From assembly GCF_903995435.1 (NCBI RefSeq), contig NC_067152.1, positions 18,282,263 to 18,346,262 on the forward strand: DNA of 64,000 nucleotides. Reading direction: 5' to 3'. The notes under the pieces are model-generated. The model made no database searches and was not told the DNA's origin. It worked only from the letters and a program-made list of their open reading frames with translations. Made by a program: the position numbers and the translations under genes. Each line of letters opens with the position of its first letter. Positions within the stretch are counted from its first letter, which is position 1. This DNA is from Acomys russatus. Taxonomy: Eukaryota > Chordata > Mammalia > Rodentia > Muridae. Shown here in pieces: positions 34,098 to 44,869 of this stretch.

Positions 34098-34290
34098 ATG
34101 AGCCAATGAGATGGTTCAAGAAGTAAGGGCACTTGCTACCAAGTTTTATGATCTGAGTTCAATCCCTGGGACCCAAAGAGTGGAAAGAGATAGCCAGCTC
34201 CTGCAAGTTTTCCCCTGACCTCCTATCAGGCTCTGGGCATGTGTGTGCTCCCACAAAAGCACACATACAAAAAATTAAAAAGATATAATT
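34098..34290 (+). mobile_element. B3-type SINE
   Basis: 'GAGCCAATGAGATGGTTCAA', 'GATCTGAGTTCAATCCCTGG' (B-box region), 'GACCCAAAGAGTGGAAAGAG', 'TTTTCCCCTGACCTCC' and a CA-rich end 'AAAGCACACATACAAAAAAT'. Possible imperfect target-site duplications: ATTAAAGAGACATA at about 34083 and ATTAAAAAGATATA at about 34275. Confidence 0.85.
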
Positions 34291-35393
34291 TTCTGGGGAC
34301 ATCTTTTATACCCAAAAATTTTCATAGGCTGAATGAGAAGGGTAAAAGATAATCCATACTTGTTTTAATGAGATGAGAAGAGGAATATCTCACTAGTCAC
34401 AGAAGAGGGCTTTAAATAAAGAGTACCCAAAGAAGACATCAATGTGATGATAAAGTGATGATATCTTAAGATTTAACCACGGAATTATTTTGTTCACTAA
34501 ACTTCTAAGTTCCCAGATATATGAAAGAAAGCAAATGTTGACACAGTTGAGGGGAGAAATAAGAAGGAACACAGAGACTTCAAACAATAACCAGAGAAAC
34601 AGAAAACAGGCTAAGAAGGAGACTCGGGCAAGAGGGCTGGTTTGATACTATAGGTCAGTGATCTAAGGGGTATGCTCAGAATGCTCCAGGATGCAGAAGC
34701 TGGTTATGTGTTATCCAAAGTGCAGAACCAAAACAACCTGCAGAATCAGAACAATCTCAATCAAAATTCTAAAGGCATTTGCAAGTGGGAAACTTTATTG
34801 TCAAGTACTCACATTATCAAAGAATGCCAAATAGCCCAAAGCCGCTTTGAAAGAGAAGAAAGCTGAGTGATTTGCTGTATTTGATGTCAAACTATATTAC
34901 AAACAGAGAGTCACTGAAACAAGAGTAGTCCTGTCATTAAGACAGGCAGATGGATCAGCAGAACAGCAGCAGAGAGACCCTGTGGATGATACCTCCTCTA
35001 TTAGAGACATGAGCTTTACAGTTTAGAATGGCCCAAATGATGATATCAATGGGGGGAAAGCCCATTTCTTTCAGTAAAATAGTTATATATCCCACGTGCG
35101 TGTGTCTCAGAAGACTCAGTTACAATGGGGTCCAATCACGGCCACGGACGATGGGCTATTAATACCCAGGTAAAAGGCAATGTGCAAATTCAGGTAATAG
35201 TGTTAATGAGGTCAAGTTATAAAAGGCCATACTCTCTCACTCAAGTGTTGAGTTCTCCCTTCAAAATCCTATTACCGGTGCTGTGCTAAGCATAACGTGC
35301 CCCAGAGCGCTGTGTATTCCCTTGTAATGAAGTTGAAGTTAATTTCCTGAACATCTTGATTTTAATCACCTCTTCAGTAGTGCCTGCTGCTGA
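34291..35393. other. Non-coding sequence, no feature seen
   Basis: Unique-looking DNA. A CAGAA-rich imperfect repeat at 34724-34757 is the only local structure (CAGAACCAAAACAACCTG / CAGAATCAGAACAATCTC). Confidence 0.5.
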
Positions 35394-35416
35394 TTTTTTT
35401 TTTTTTTTTTTTTTTT
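35394..35416. repeat. T23 homopolymer
   Basis: Twenty-three T residues. Read on the minus strand it is a poly(A) tail for whatever lies at 35417 and beyond. Confidence 0.95.
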
Positions 35417-35720
35417 GCTAAAGTTTAAAGTCAGGTTGCTTAAAATGTTTTTTTGTTCCAATTCATTTTTGTTTCTTCTCTGAGTATAGAGGTGACTGGA
35501 GGTCAGGCAGTCCGTCATCTGGCAATGCCTCCCTGAAGGGCTTTACTTCTAGAATAGGCAGTTGCCTTTGTGAGTCTAGACTGCTTCTCCCTGTGTTAAT
35601 CACAGCTGCACTGTGGGTTGCTGGACGGATGTGATGCACATAGCATTCCTCGCCCAGCCAGCCAGCCCCAACTTCAAAGCATATGTGATGCTTAGCAGCC
35701 ACACAGGACACTGCCAAATG
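35417..35720 (-). pseudogene. Possible antisense retrocopy ending in A23
   Basis: On the minus strand an 84-codon open frame (35463-35717) ends in TGA, is followed by about 45 bases and then by A23. Its C-terminus reads LPDDGLPDLQSPLYSEKKQK. The sequence is richer in GC than its surroundings and matches no rodent repeat I recognise. No AATAAA precedes the tail and no parent gene is recognised. A 119-codon frame on the plus strand overlaps (35613-35972), so neither frame is convincing alone. Confidence 0.3.
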
Positions 35721-37084
35721 CAGTTCAAACAGGAACAGGCTGAATACATACTTACCATTCCAAATCAGCAGAGGCCACCAAGGAGTGATGGACTTTTAAG
35801 AATCGTCTTCTTGAATATAGAGAAGTTGAACTTTATTAAGACTGAAATGCAGGAGAGTGTAAAGCTGAGGTTTAGTATCCTGTTCAATTCAGCAAGCCGT
35901 TCTTACAACACCGCGAGGCTGCGAATCAGCAAGAAGCCAGAATTGGACACAGAAAAGAATCACAGTAATTAATGAATGCTGGGTTGTCATTAGAAAGGAC
36001 GCATGACATGGTTCTTCCAGGAGGGGGCGGGGGATGTGCTGTTGTTATGGACCAAAAAGCATAATATGTTAAATCTGAATATATTTTCTCCTATCAAAAA
36101 TCATGTAGGCACCGGTGCATGACCAGGGCCAGAAAGTTGCAAATTTACTAGGTTCTGCTCATGCTCCGAGGCATCATCATCTCTTCTAGGGCTGAACCCT
36201 CACTGACAGATACTAGAAGCTGTACTCAAATTGCAGGGTGCCCTATTGTTACAGACCTGAGGCAAGGGGAAAGAAAGGGTTGTTTTTATAACTCTTTCCC
36301 TCTGGCTCTTGTCAACTAGAAAAGCAAACAAATCAAGGATCTACCTTGAATCCAGACATCTGCTTATCCAAGACATTTACTAAACAAAATATAATTGACA
36401 CATCAAGATGGCTGAAATTCTTTCTCCCATGAATTGCACCCATGGCCTGGCTCTGATTCCTTTTTGTATGTTTCTGTTATTATATTTCACTTTCTTTGTT
36501 GTTATTAATGTGCTTCTGGAATCGGAGTTCAACTTCATGCCTTTGAAATAATTTTTGCTCTTTTATGGGTTCCTCACTATATACTAATTATATTCCTTTT
36601 TGAATTCCTTCCTTTTTGAAATATTGGTTTTCTCTTAATAGTATATTTGTTTATTCTTTAACTATTTCATGCATGTAGTCAGCATCTCTTGATGAATCCA
36701 CCCATAGCCCAGGGCCACAGCTCCACATTTCCCTTTCTCACTTTCATGTCTTCTTATGTGTCCTTCTGAGATGGAGATCAGAACTCAGCCCTTGTGCTTC
36801 TATGGCAAATGATTGATTGATCCTCCTCCCTTACTCAGTAAATATTGTCTTTGGTTTTCCATAGTAATGCTCAGAGCCGCACATAACTTCACCATCTTCC
36901 AGGAGATATTGGTGACATGGGAGACTAGAGCAAAAAACAAACAAACAAGCAAACAAACAAACAACTGGGAAGGTGTTCCATAGGCCTCTTTGGTTTTAGG
37001 CAAGAGTCTAAAGGAATTTTAATCCTTTGAAAACATTCCTGGAGAAAGCATTTTGCCATGTAGCTCAGGGTAGCTTTGAAATCT
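35721..37084. other. Non-coding sequence with a (CAAA)n patch at 36927-36961
   Basis: The left part (to about 36000) is relatively GC-rich and repeat-free. A weak L1 3' UTR-like antisense stretch around 36655-36750 and a weak antisense B1-like stretch around 37045-37080 were too diverged to call separately. Confidence 0.45.
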
Positions 37085-38255
37085 TTTAATTAATTATTTA
37101 TTTAGTTAGTTAACTAATTAATTAATGTTTTTACTTTATATCTTTTTCATAGCTTCTCTTTCCTCTCCTCCCAGTCCTTCCCTCTCCCTCTCTCCTCCCT
37201 TATTCCTCAAAAAAAATGAAGCCCCCTCTGTCCACCCACCCAAGCTCATCAAGTCACATCAGCACTGGGTTCATCCTCTTCCCCTGTGGCCTGAAAAGGC
37301 AGCTCCTCAGGCGGAAGTGATCAAAAAGCAGGCCACCGAGTCCATGTCAGTGTCAGCCTCCATTCCCCTTACTAGTGGACCCACATGTAGCTTGAGCTTC
37401 CCTGGCTACATCTATGTAGAGGACCTTGGTCCGGTCCAGGCATGGTCCTGGGTTGGTGTTTCAGACTCCACAGGCCACTCTGGGCCCTCATTAATCGGCT
37501 CTGTTCTTCTTCTTGTGGAGCTCTTGTCACTTCTAGGTCCTCTTATGCTTCCCGCAACTTTTCCACTAGACTCTCTATGCTTCGCACCAAGTTTGGCTCT
37601 GAGCCTCAGCATCTCTTTTGAACTGCTGCTGGGTGGAGCCTGTCGGAGTTGTCTTGGATTGGGCCAGGCATTGATGGGACATTCCCTCAATCTCTGCTCT
37701 ATCTGTTCTTTGTCCTTCCACTTCTTATAGTCAGGGAAGTTTTGTATCAAAATAGTTGTGGGTTTGTTGGTGTTCTCCTCCCTCCCCTATGAGTCCTGCA
37801 ATTTGAGGGAGTCATCAGTCTTCATGACCCTTACTGCTAGGAGTCTCAGCTGTTGTCCTCCTTCATATCCTCTCAGAGCCCAATTCTGGTTTAGGTCTCC
37901 ACCTTGTCACACAGATGCCCCCATCCACAGTTTCTCTTCTCTGCAGGCCTTATGTCCTCCTGTACACCTCTCCCCGGGTCTGAGCTCCACCTTTATTTCT
38001 CTCTGCACTCTCTTTTCCTACATTGTTCCCTCTCTTCAACCACTACCTTTGTATGTTATATTTCCCCTTCTGAGTGAGATTTAATCATCATCTTTTGGGT
38101 ATTCCTTGTTACTTATCACCTGTGGGTTTGTACACTGTAGTACATTTATCCTGTACTAAATGGCTAAAATCCACTTATAAGTGAGTACATACTATGTGTG
38201 TCTTTCTGGGTCTGGGTTACCTCACTCATCTTTATCCTTTCTAGTTCCATACACA
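37085..38255 (-). mobile_element. L1 3' UTR and ORF2 end, antisense part of a 5'-inverted L1
   Basis: AT-rich left end (TTTATTTAGTTAGTTAAC), pyrimidine blocks (CTCCTCCCAGTCCTTCCCTC), 'GTCCATGTCAGTGTCAGC', 'GCTGGGTGGAGCCTGTCGGA' and 'GGACATTCCCTCAATCTCTG'. It runs to 'ATAAGTGAGTACATACTATG' and 'CTTTCTGGGTCTGGGTTACC', the antisense of the ORF2 3' end. At about 38255 orientation flips. A 201-codon plus-strand frame and a 112-codon minus frame within it come from the UTR and are not genes. Confidence 0.88.
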
Positions 38256-38565
38256 ACACTCAAGTCCTAGTGTGTCAAAGACCTCAACATAAAACCAGAT
38301 ACACTGAATCTATTAGAAGAGAAAGAAAGTAGGGAAAAGGCTTGAACTCATTGACACATGAGACAACTTCCTGAATAGAACACCAACAGCTCAGGCCCTA
38401 AGATGAATATTAAATAAATAGAACCTCTTGAAAGTGAAAATCTTCTGTAAGGCAAAGGACACTGTAATAGATGAAATGGCAGTTTACAGATTTGGAAAAG
38501 ATCTTCACCAATCCTACATCTGACAAAGGGCTAATATCCAAAATATAGAAAGAACTGACATTTAA
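38256..38565 (+). mobile_element. Inverted 5' segment of the same L1 (ORF2)
   Basis: Sense ORF2 sequence: 'AAAGACCTCAACATAAAACC', 'CTTGAACTCATTGACACATG', 'ACAACTTCCTGAATAGAACA' and 'CATCTGACAAAGGGCTAATA'. In an intact L1 this lies a few hundred bases upstream of the point where the antisense part stops. Head-to-head orientation with a small internal loss is the signature of twin-primed retrotransposition. Confidence 0.85.
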
Positions 38566-38599
38566 TTTTTGTGTTTCCACGATTCTTTGAGATTAACAT

Positions 38600-39110
38600 A
38601 GGTCTTTGATTATACTCAACATCCTCCCCCCAACTTTTATCACCTAATTTACCCCCATTTACAAGTCTCAGAATACATTCCTTTTAGAAACAATTCTCCA
38701 AGGCCAATTTGTGTTGTCCAAATGCTCTTGCATGTGTAGTGTTAGTCAACCTTCCAGAGGTTAGGCTCTCAGGGAAAATTGCTTCTCCATCTTCCAGTAG
38801 CTAACCACTACCAATAGCTGCAGGGTTTGGGATGGACTTATGTGTCCAGCTTCTCTTTGCTTCGCTAGGACATGGTGTGGCTTGGCCTTACACAGATCTT
38901 GTGCATGCCATTTCAACTGCTTTGAGTTCATGTATGCAACTGTCCTGCCATGTCCAGGAGATAGTCTACTTGCAGTTATCCATCATGTATATATATACAC
39001 TCTTTCTGTCTTCTCTTCTGCTCTGATTCCTATACTTGATGTGAAGGTGGCCTCATGTTCCTTTTAGTGCTGAGCACTCTGCAGTCTCTCAAACTCTGCA
39101 CCTTCATCAC
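38600..39110. mobile_element. Rodent interspersed repeat, same family as 16836-17556
   Basis: 'TAACCACTACCAATAGCTGC', 'GGCTTGGCCTTACACAGATC' with 'TTGTGCATGCCATTTC', 'TGAGTTCATGTATGCAACTG' and 'CTCTGCAGTCTCTCAAACTC' correspond to successive blocks of this dispersed repeat. It is diverged and family and orientation are not settled. Confidence 0.5.
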
Positions 39111-39469
39111 TTATTTGTCACCTAGTTAATTACCAACTGCCTCTCAGATTCAGGATGAGAGATATCTTGATTATGGCTATGACGCTATGTCATCAGGAGG
39201 TAGTTTAATACTATAAAAAATTTAGCAGCATAATAGTAGTATGTTCGCCTCTAGGGTCCATGATATGTCTAACTAAAGGTTTTTAATCGCATGGTTCCTT
39301 AGAAATGCAGCCATTCAAATGATTTCTCTTTTTGCTTCCCTGATCATTTCATGTGTTGTAGTCTTTTAATTCTTACATTAAATAATTCTTTAGTCTTATT
39401 TTAAATTAAATTATCAGATTAATAAAATCACACTTTAGCAAGTCTTATTTTATTATATTCCAACAGCTT
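39111..39469. other. Non-coding sequence, no feature seen
   Basis: AT-rich unique-looking DNA. Confidence 0.5.
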
Positions 39470-39677
39470 TCACTGTTTCTATTTTTGTTTTGCCTTTTTT
39501 GCTTTTTGTTTTTGTTTGTTTTTTGAGACAGGGTTTCTCTGTGTAGTCCTGGCTGTCCTGGACTCACTTTGTAGACCAGGCTGGCCTTGAACTCACAGTG
39601 ATCCACCTGCCTCTGCCTCCCGAGTGCTGGGACTAAAGGCGTGTGCCACCACCGCCCGGCTCACTGTTTCTATTTTT
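39470..39677 (-). mobile_element. Young B1 SINE with perfect 17-bp target-site duplication
   Basis: Antisense B1 (39487-39660): T-rich reversed tail, 'TTTTTTGAGACAGGGTTTCT', 'GTCCTGGACTCACTTTGTAG', 'ACCAGGCTGGCCTTGAACTC', 'CCCGAGTGCTGGGACTAAAG' and 'CCACCACCGCCCGGC'. Both sides carry TCACTGTTTCTATTTTT (39470-39486 and 39661-39677) without mismatch. The body is close to the B1 consensus and keeps several CpG sites, so the insertion is recent. Confidence 0.97.
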
Positions 39678-40414
39678 AATCTAATCTCTATGGTTGGTTT
39701 ATTACCTCTGTTGTTTTTATTCTACTCTTAAATTTCATTTTATCTAAGTAGTATGACATGGGATTGGAAACTGAAAGAATCCTTGTCACTACATAGATAT
39801 AACTTCTGTAGCTTTTTTTCAGGAATATTTTCCTAAAAACACTGCACTGATTCCCTCTAATGAATTGCTAATTGGCAACTCAACATAGCCAAAAAAAGAA
39901 ACTAGTAGGCTTTAAACTTCGTCACTTTTAAAAAATAGTTCTCCTTCATAGAGTTTTGATAAGCTAACTTTCGAATGCAACTACAGGTGATGTGATCATG
40001 GCATAATGGGAAATGTATAACATTTCCATCTTTTCATACTTTTACGAGTTTTCTCTAAGGGTTGTAGAATATATTTCTTACCAGTAAGATGTGAACGGTA
40101 TGTTTTATTACTTTTAACTTCAGAAGGAATTATGCTGTATTTTTAAACTTAATATGGTCATTTCTATATTTTGGACCTTAGTATTTGCACACAGTTTAAC
40201 AAAACGTACATTGTTTCTTGAGGTAGAGAATAGACACACTATAAACAACAAACGACTATGTATCTTTTGCACACAAAATAACTATACTCTAAAATCCACT
40301 GAAATGTTTATCAATGATTTTCTTTGGTCAATTGCAAGTGTTTGCTTTTTGAATTAAGATTCTATTTTTAGAGTAGCATATTTTAGTTTTTTTTTTATAG
40401 ATAAAATTGATAAT
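39678..40414. other. Non-coding sequence, no feature seen
   Basis: AT-rich unique-looking DNA with no open frame of interest. Confidence 0.5.
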
Positions 40415-40800
40415 ATTTTGATAGTTATGGTTAATCTTGGTTCCTGATTTGACTACATCTGAGAGAAACCAAGAACAAGTTACTGGGCATGCCTCTGAGG
40501 TGTATTTTATTCAGTTAATTCAAATGGACAGTACCTCTTAAATATAGGTGGCACCTTCCGTGGTAGCCCAGATAAGAACTCCAATGTTTCTGCAGAAATC
40601 TCCAGGTCTTCTGCTCAAGACTAAAACTGCTGAGTCGTTCAAACTCTTTGAAGTAGCAGCCAACTGGCTCTCAGACAGTCCACTGTCAAGATAGCCACTG
40701 TTGGACCATTCAGATTGTGTCCTGCAAGCTGCCCAGACATATCACCTTTTAACTAACATCCTAATTCTATCCACATCTGTTCCTCTAGAAAATATATATA
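40415..40800 (+). mobile_element. MT-type MaLR LTR
   Basis: 'GGTTAATCTTGGTTCCTGAT', 'ACTGGGCATGCCTCTGAGG', 'CTTCTGCTCAAGACTAAAAC', 'CAAGATAGCCACTGTTGGAC' with 'CATTCAGATTGTGTCCTGCA' and the end 'ATCTGTTCCTCTAGAAAATA' follow the order of the MTD-type LTR of rodent MaLR elements. It is diverged and there is no internal sequence. Confidence 0.75.
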
Positions 40801-40914
40801 ATATAGAATAAGTCACTTCAAACCCCACCCATGTGCAGAGGTAACAATCACTACAAAACTTTCTCCCTTCTTTATCTGATTCATTTTCAATGTGGGCATA
40901 TAGATACTTTGAGA

Positions 40915-41120
40915 ACAGGAGGTTGCTACCAGGTTCAATGGTTAAGATCATGTGCTGCTCCTGCAGAGAACTCTAGGTAAATCCCTACTTTCCACCTCAG
41001 GTATCTCATAAGCACCTGTAGCTCCAATTACAGGGCATCTGACCAGCTTTTCTCACCTCCACAAGCAGCCCTACATAGGTAAACACACCTACACTCAGAT
41101 ATATACATACATATAGTAAG
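40915..41120 (+). mobile_element. B3-type SINE, old
   Basis: 'TCAATGGTTAAGATCATGTG' followed by 'CTGCTCCTGCAGAGAAC', 'CACCTGTAGCTCCAATTACA', 'GGGCATCTGACCAGCTTTTC' and a CA/TA-rich end 'CACCTACACTCAGATATATA' match the B3 order. It sits just after the MT LTR. Confidence 0.75.
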
Positions 41121-42609
41121 AAGTAATTATATATTGTAAAAAATGTTTGACAATACACTATACATCATGAGCTATTCCCCATATAATTTAGAATGTTCAA
41201 AAATACTATTGTTATTTTCAGACACAGTACAAATTATATGGTCCTTCTGTGTAATGTTGCTTTCAATGCTTTTCATTAGAAGTAACATATTAGTGACTGT
41301 GAGGGATGAGGGCTCTTTCATCTAATTAATAATGAGCCCCAGAGACTCAGAGAAGCAAATGCCCTGCATTTATTTTATGAACTTACAAAGCCACATCATA
41401 GGCCAGAATAGGTAATTTGTTTGGGCACAGAGAGCAGTGATCATGACTCCTTTCCCTCTTTCACAGATGAATAAGGAGGGTGCAATCTTGCATCATGTGG
41501 GCTTCATCTTTCCCTCTGTCATTTAATGTATCCATTTATTTTAAAAGCCCACGTGTGGATTACAGCCTGATTTAAAGCATACATAGCTTGTCACATCTGC
41601 GGGCAAGCTTGAATTTAATAATTTCCCACTCTAATTGCAGTTTGAGGGGGTTAACTAGATGAGCATTGTTGGCAAGGGCCCAGAGTTTTCCTGGTCATTT
41701 GGCGATGGGTTTAAGCTACTCAGAAGCACTTTCAAAAACAGACCATTATTTCATATTTCTTACAGTGGTCATGTTCGTAACTAAACAATGTCTCTATAGT
41801 CTCGATTTTCTTATGAGGCAAGAACAAGAGTAATTTGGCTTCTATGTGTATGAGCAGTTTCATGGAAATTGTATTGCTGTAAGGTGGCTCCTGTGTGCAC
41901 TCCCACAAGCAACGTACTTGACTGCTCAACACTATACCCTTTAAAACTGCTCAGTTCAGAGGCAGATAATTGTATTTTATACTAATTTACATTTCATTGA
42001 TAACTGGGAACTTGTATACTGTGTCATGGATTAATTAGACATTTACTTCTCTCGGTGAACTGTGCCAAGCTATCTTTTGATTATAGCTGTCCGCTGACTT
42101 TTTTTTTCTTTTTCCCCAATGCCTTTTTGATTCACAGGGGACAGGAAAAGCAACGTTCCACATATTAATATGGGTCAGGACCATGATATTCTGTGTGCAT
42201 TTATTGCCTGTAATGTTTTTTCAAGGAGCTACTTAATGATTATTTTTTTGATAGACTCATTAGAACTATGTGCCCTATTCTTCATGGGAACAATAATCTC
42301 AAGAAAAAAAAACCCTAGGTTCTCTGCTGAGACATTAAGTATAGGCTGGGAAATAACATGCTGAATATAATTTAATAATTTTGCAGTAGTTTTTATTAAG
42401 TCTTCAGAATTAAAAAAAAGTCAGCATGGCACCCTTTCCTGATAAGACATATTACACATACTCCCATAAACACAAATGATATGTAAAATAAAAACCAAGT
42501 GACAATTCCACATGAGATCACATCAATACTCTATGACCATTATTAACATTGTATCATAAATTCTGTAGCATATCCATGAAATTATCATGTTTAATTTGTG
42601 CTGACAGCT
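41121..42609. other. Non-coding sequence, no feature seen
   Basis: About 1.5 kb of apparently unique AT-rich DNA. Frames at 41143-41325, 41732-41932 and 42170-42364 carry no recognisable domain. Confidence 0.5.
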
Positions 42610-42990
42610 ACACATATGTATCCCCCCTTACTGCCTCTTTATCAGTCTCCTCTAACCTCTGCTTTCCTCAAACAGCTCCCATCCTGCTTTATGTCTATTT
42701 TTCTTTTTTATAGGTCATGTGCAGGTAGCCATAGTTGCTATATGTTCATGATTACGTGACCCATGTCTTATCTAGAATAGAATGTTAGTAGAACTTTTCG
42801 CCCCTCCCTAATCTTGGCCCTTTCGCTAAAATGCATTCTGAGCCCTGGAGAGGGTGATATGGACGTTCCATTGAGAGCTGTCATTTATTCTTAGCGTTTT
42901 GAGCCCTCTACTGCACCTTTTATGGCATCTTCTTTTGTGCTCAGTCCATGTGTAATTACGTTTCATTCATCACTCTCAGATTTGTTTCAG
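42610..42990. mobile_element. Possible third copy of the rodent repeat at 16836
   Basis: 'GAGCCCTGGAGAGGGTGATA' with 'TGGACGTTCCATTGAGAGCT' and 'CTCTACTGCACCTTTTATGG' resembles a middle block of that repeat family. Divergence is high and the limits are guesses. Confidence 0.35.
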
Positions 42991-44354
42991 GCCAACCTCC
43001 ATTAGTCCCCAGTTGCGATTTAGGTGGCTGGATCTCCTTCCTGTATCAGGTTCATTCTTTCTGAAGCTTGTGACTGCGTCCCACATTGCCTCCTCATGTC
43101 AGTTGACAGATGGGCATGTCTTGTCTGCACTTGATGTTGTGTTGACTTATATCCTCTTCTGGATTATGAACCTGGGCATATCTTGGCTAGCAACAACTCC
43201 ACCTGAAAGGACCAGTCAGCAAAATGTCGTTCACTATTTTCACTTTCTATCCTTCGCAAATGTATTGCTCTATTAGTAAAATGTAAGGAGTCAAAATAGT
43301 GGGGAGTGACATCCAAGAAAAGAAAAGTGTTTATCATTCTGTTTGCCATTATTTTACTGAAAACCTATAACAAATTAAATCCAAGTTTTTGTTTTAATAT
43401 GACAATGTCTTAAAACGGTATTGTTAGTTTTTTAAAAGTATATATGAATTTCATACTTTTACTCTTCATAGAATTGATAAAGTGTTAAGGAATGTGACTT
43501 ACTACTTCATTTAAGTAGCAAAGTCTTTCATTCACAGACATGTTCCGTTATTAATAACCACATATTTTGTATTACACAATAAATTTGCCTATGCTCTTTA
43601 CAACACTTACTCTAATATACAGTAGGCATGACAACCATTCAATGTCTTTACCAAACAAAGTGGTCAGTGTCACTCTGGGGACCTTCAGAAATCGAAGCAA
43701 AACCCAAAGAAGCTGAGTTATTGTTTGTTTCTAACATACTATTCATAGTTCTTCTATGAATCTATTAAAAAAAAATAGTGTGCGTCAGTAACTCAGAAAT
43801 TCTCAGAATCAGAGAGCATTTAAGACTTTTCCATTTAGTATATTTTTACCCAACAGAGAATTATTCATTTTTATTATCTTTCTTTCAAACAGAGGTTAAG
43901 AAAGGTTTCTAAATAAATTATGAAAAAAAAAATGCTACCTATCCACTAAATAAGATGTTTCTCCATGGATTTCTGACTATGGTTGAAGGTTAAGTTTGAG
44001 ATGTATTTGAGATTTTAACATCTCATTGTGGAATTGAAAAATAAAAGAATCACTGGACAGAGTAAGACTGAATTGCAGTGCTCAGACAATTTGTATACTC
44101 CTAATCACCATTTCCAAGCCAATTTTTGGTTTCAAAGTGATAAAAATTTCCCCAGAGAATAATATTCCTTTATAAATGTGCACTGTATAAACAGATCATT
44201 AATAACTACACTGTAAGTATTAGTTAAAAAGTAATACTATAACACTAGGTGGATAAAGAGTGATACCTACAGTGGATAATTACAGTGATACAATGGTTCT
44301 TGTGAAGGAGAATAGAGAATATGGAGTGGGTCTGTGGTGTAAAAGAAAAAGCTC
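42991..44354. other. Non-coding sequence, no feature seen
   Basis: AT-rich DNA. An 87-codon frame at 43013-43276 has no recognisable domain. Confidence 0.5.
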
Positions 44355-44419
44355 AAAAAAAAAAAAAAAAAAAAAAAAAGAAAAAAGAAAGAAAGAAAGA
44401 AAAGAAAGAAAGAAAGAAA
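44355..44419. repeat. A25 run and (GAAA)n at the 5' junction of an L1
   Basis: Twenty-five A (44355-44379) followed by GAAA/GAAAA units to 44419. The L1 homology that begins here starts at an A-rich stretch of ORF2 ('AAAAAGAAGCAAA' type), so the tract has probably grown from it. The antisense L1 at 9784-9799 was invaded at the equivalent position. Confidence 0.9.
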
Positions 44420-44821
44420 TAATCACACCCAAGAGGAATAGACAGCAAGAAATAATCAAAGTGATGGCTGAAATCAACAAAAATAGAAATAAAGAGAATA
44501 ATACAAAGAATAAATGAATCAAAGAACTTGTTCTTTGAGGAGATCAACAAGACTAAGCCTTTATCCAAACTAACTAAAAGACACAGTGAGAACATCCAAA
44601 TTAACAAAATCAGACATGAAGCGGGGACATAACAAACTAATAGTAATAACCTAGGAAATCCAGAGAACCATAAGGATATAGTCTAAGAAACTGTACCCCA
44701 CCAATTTAGAAAATCTAAAACAAATTAAAAATTTTCTTGATAGATACCACTTACCAAAGTTAAATCAAGATCATATAAACAATATAAATAGATCTATAGC
44801 CCTTGGTGAAATAGAAGCAGT

Positions 44822-44869
<48 letters not shown>

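Noticed and set aside
35613..35972. 119-codon plus-strand frame
   Set aside because: No recognised domain, and an opposite-strand frame overlaps it. Kept only as part of the 35.4-36.0 kb observation.
37125..37730. 201-codon plus-strand open frame and a 112-codon minus-strand frame
   Set aside because: Both lie inside the antisense L1 3' UTR; similar frames recur in the other copies of the same UTR (6846-7199, 46938-47306).
44355..44419. A-rich/GAAA tract, considered as the poly(A) tail of a sense element on its left
   Set aside because: No element body could be recognised at 43000-44354, whereas L1 ORF2 begins at an A-rich position directly on the right.
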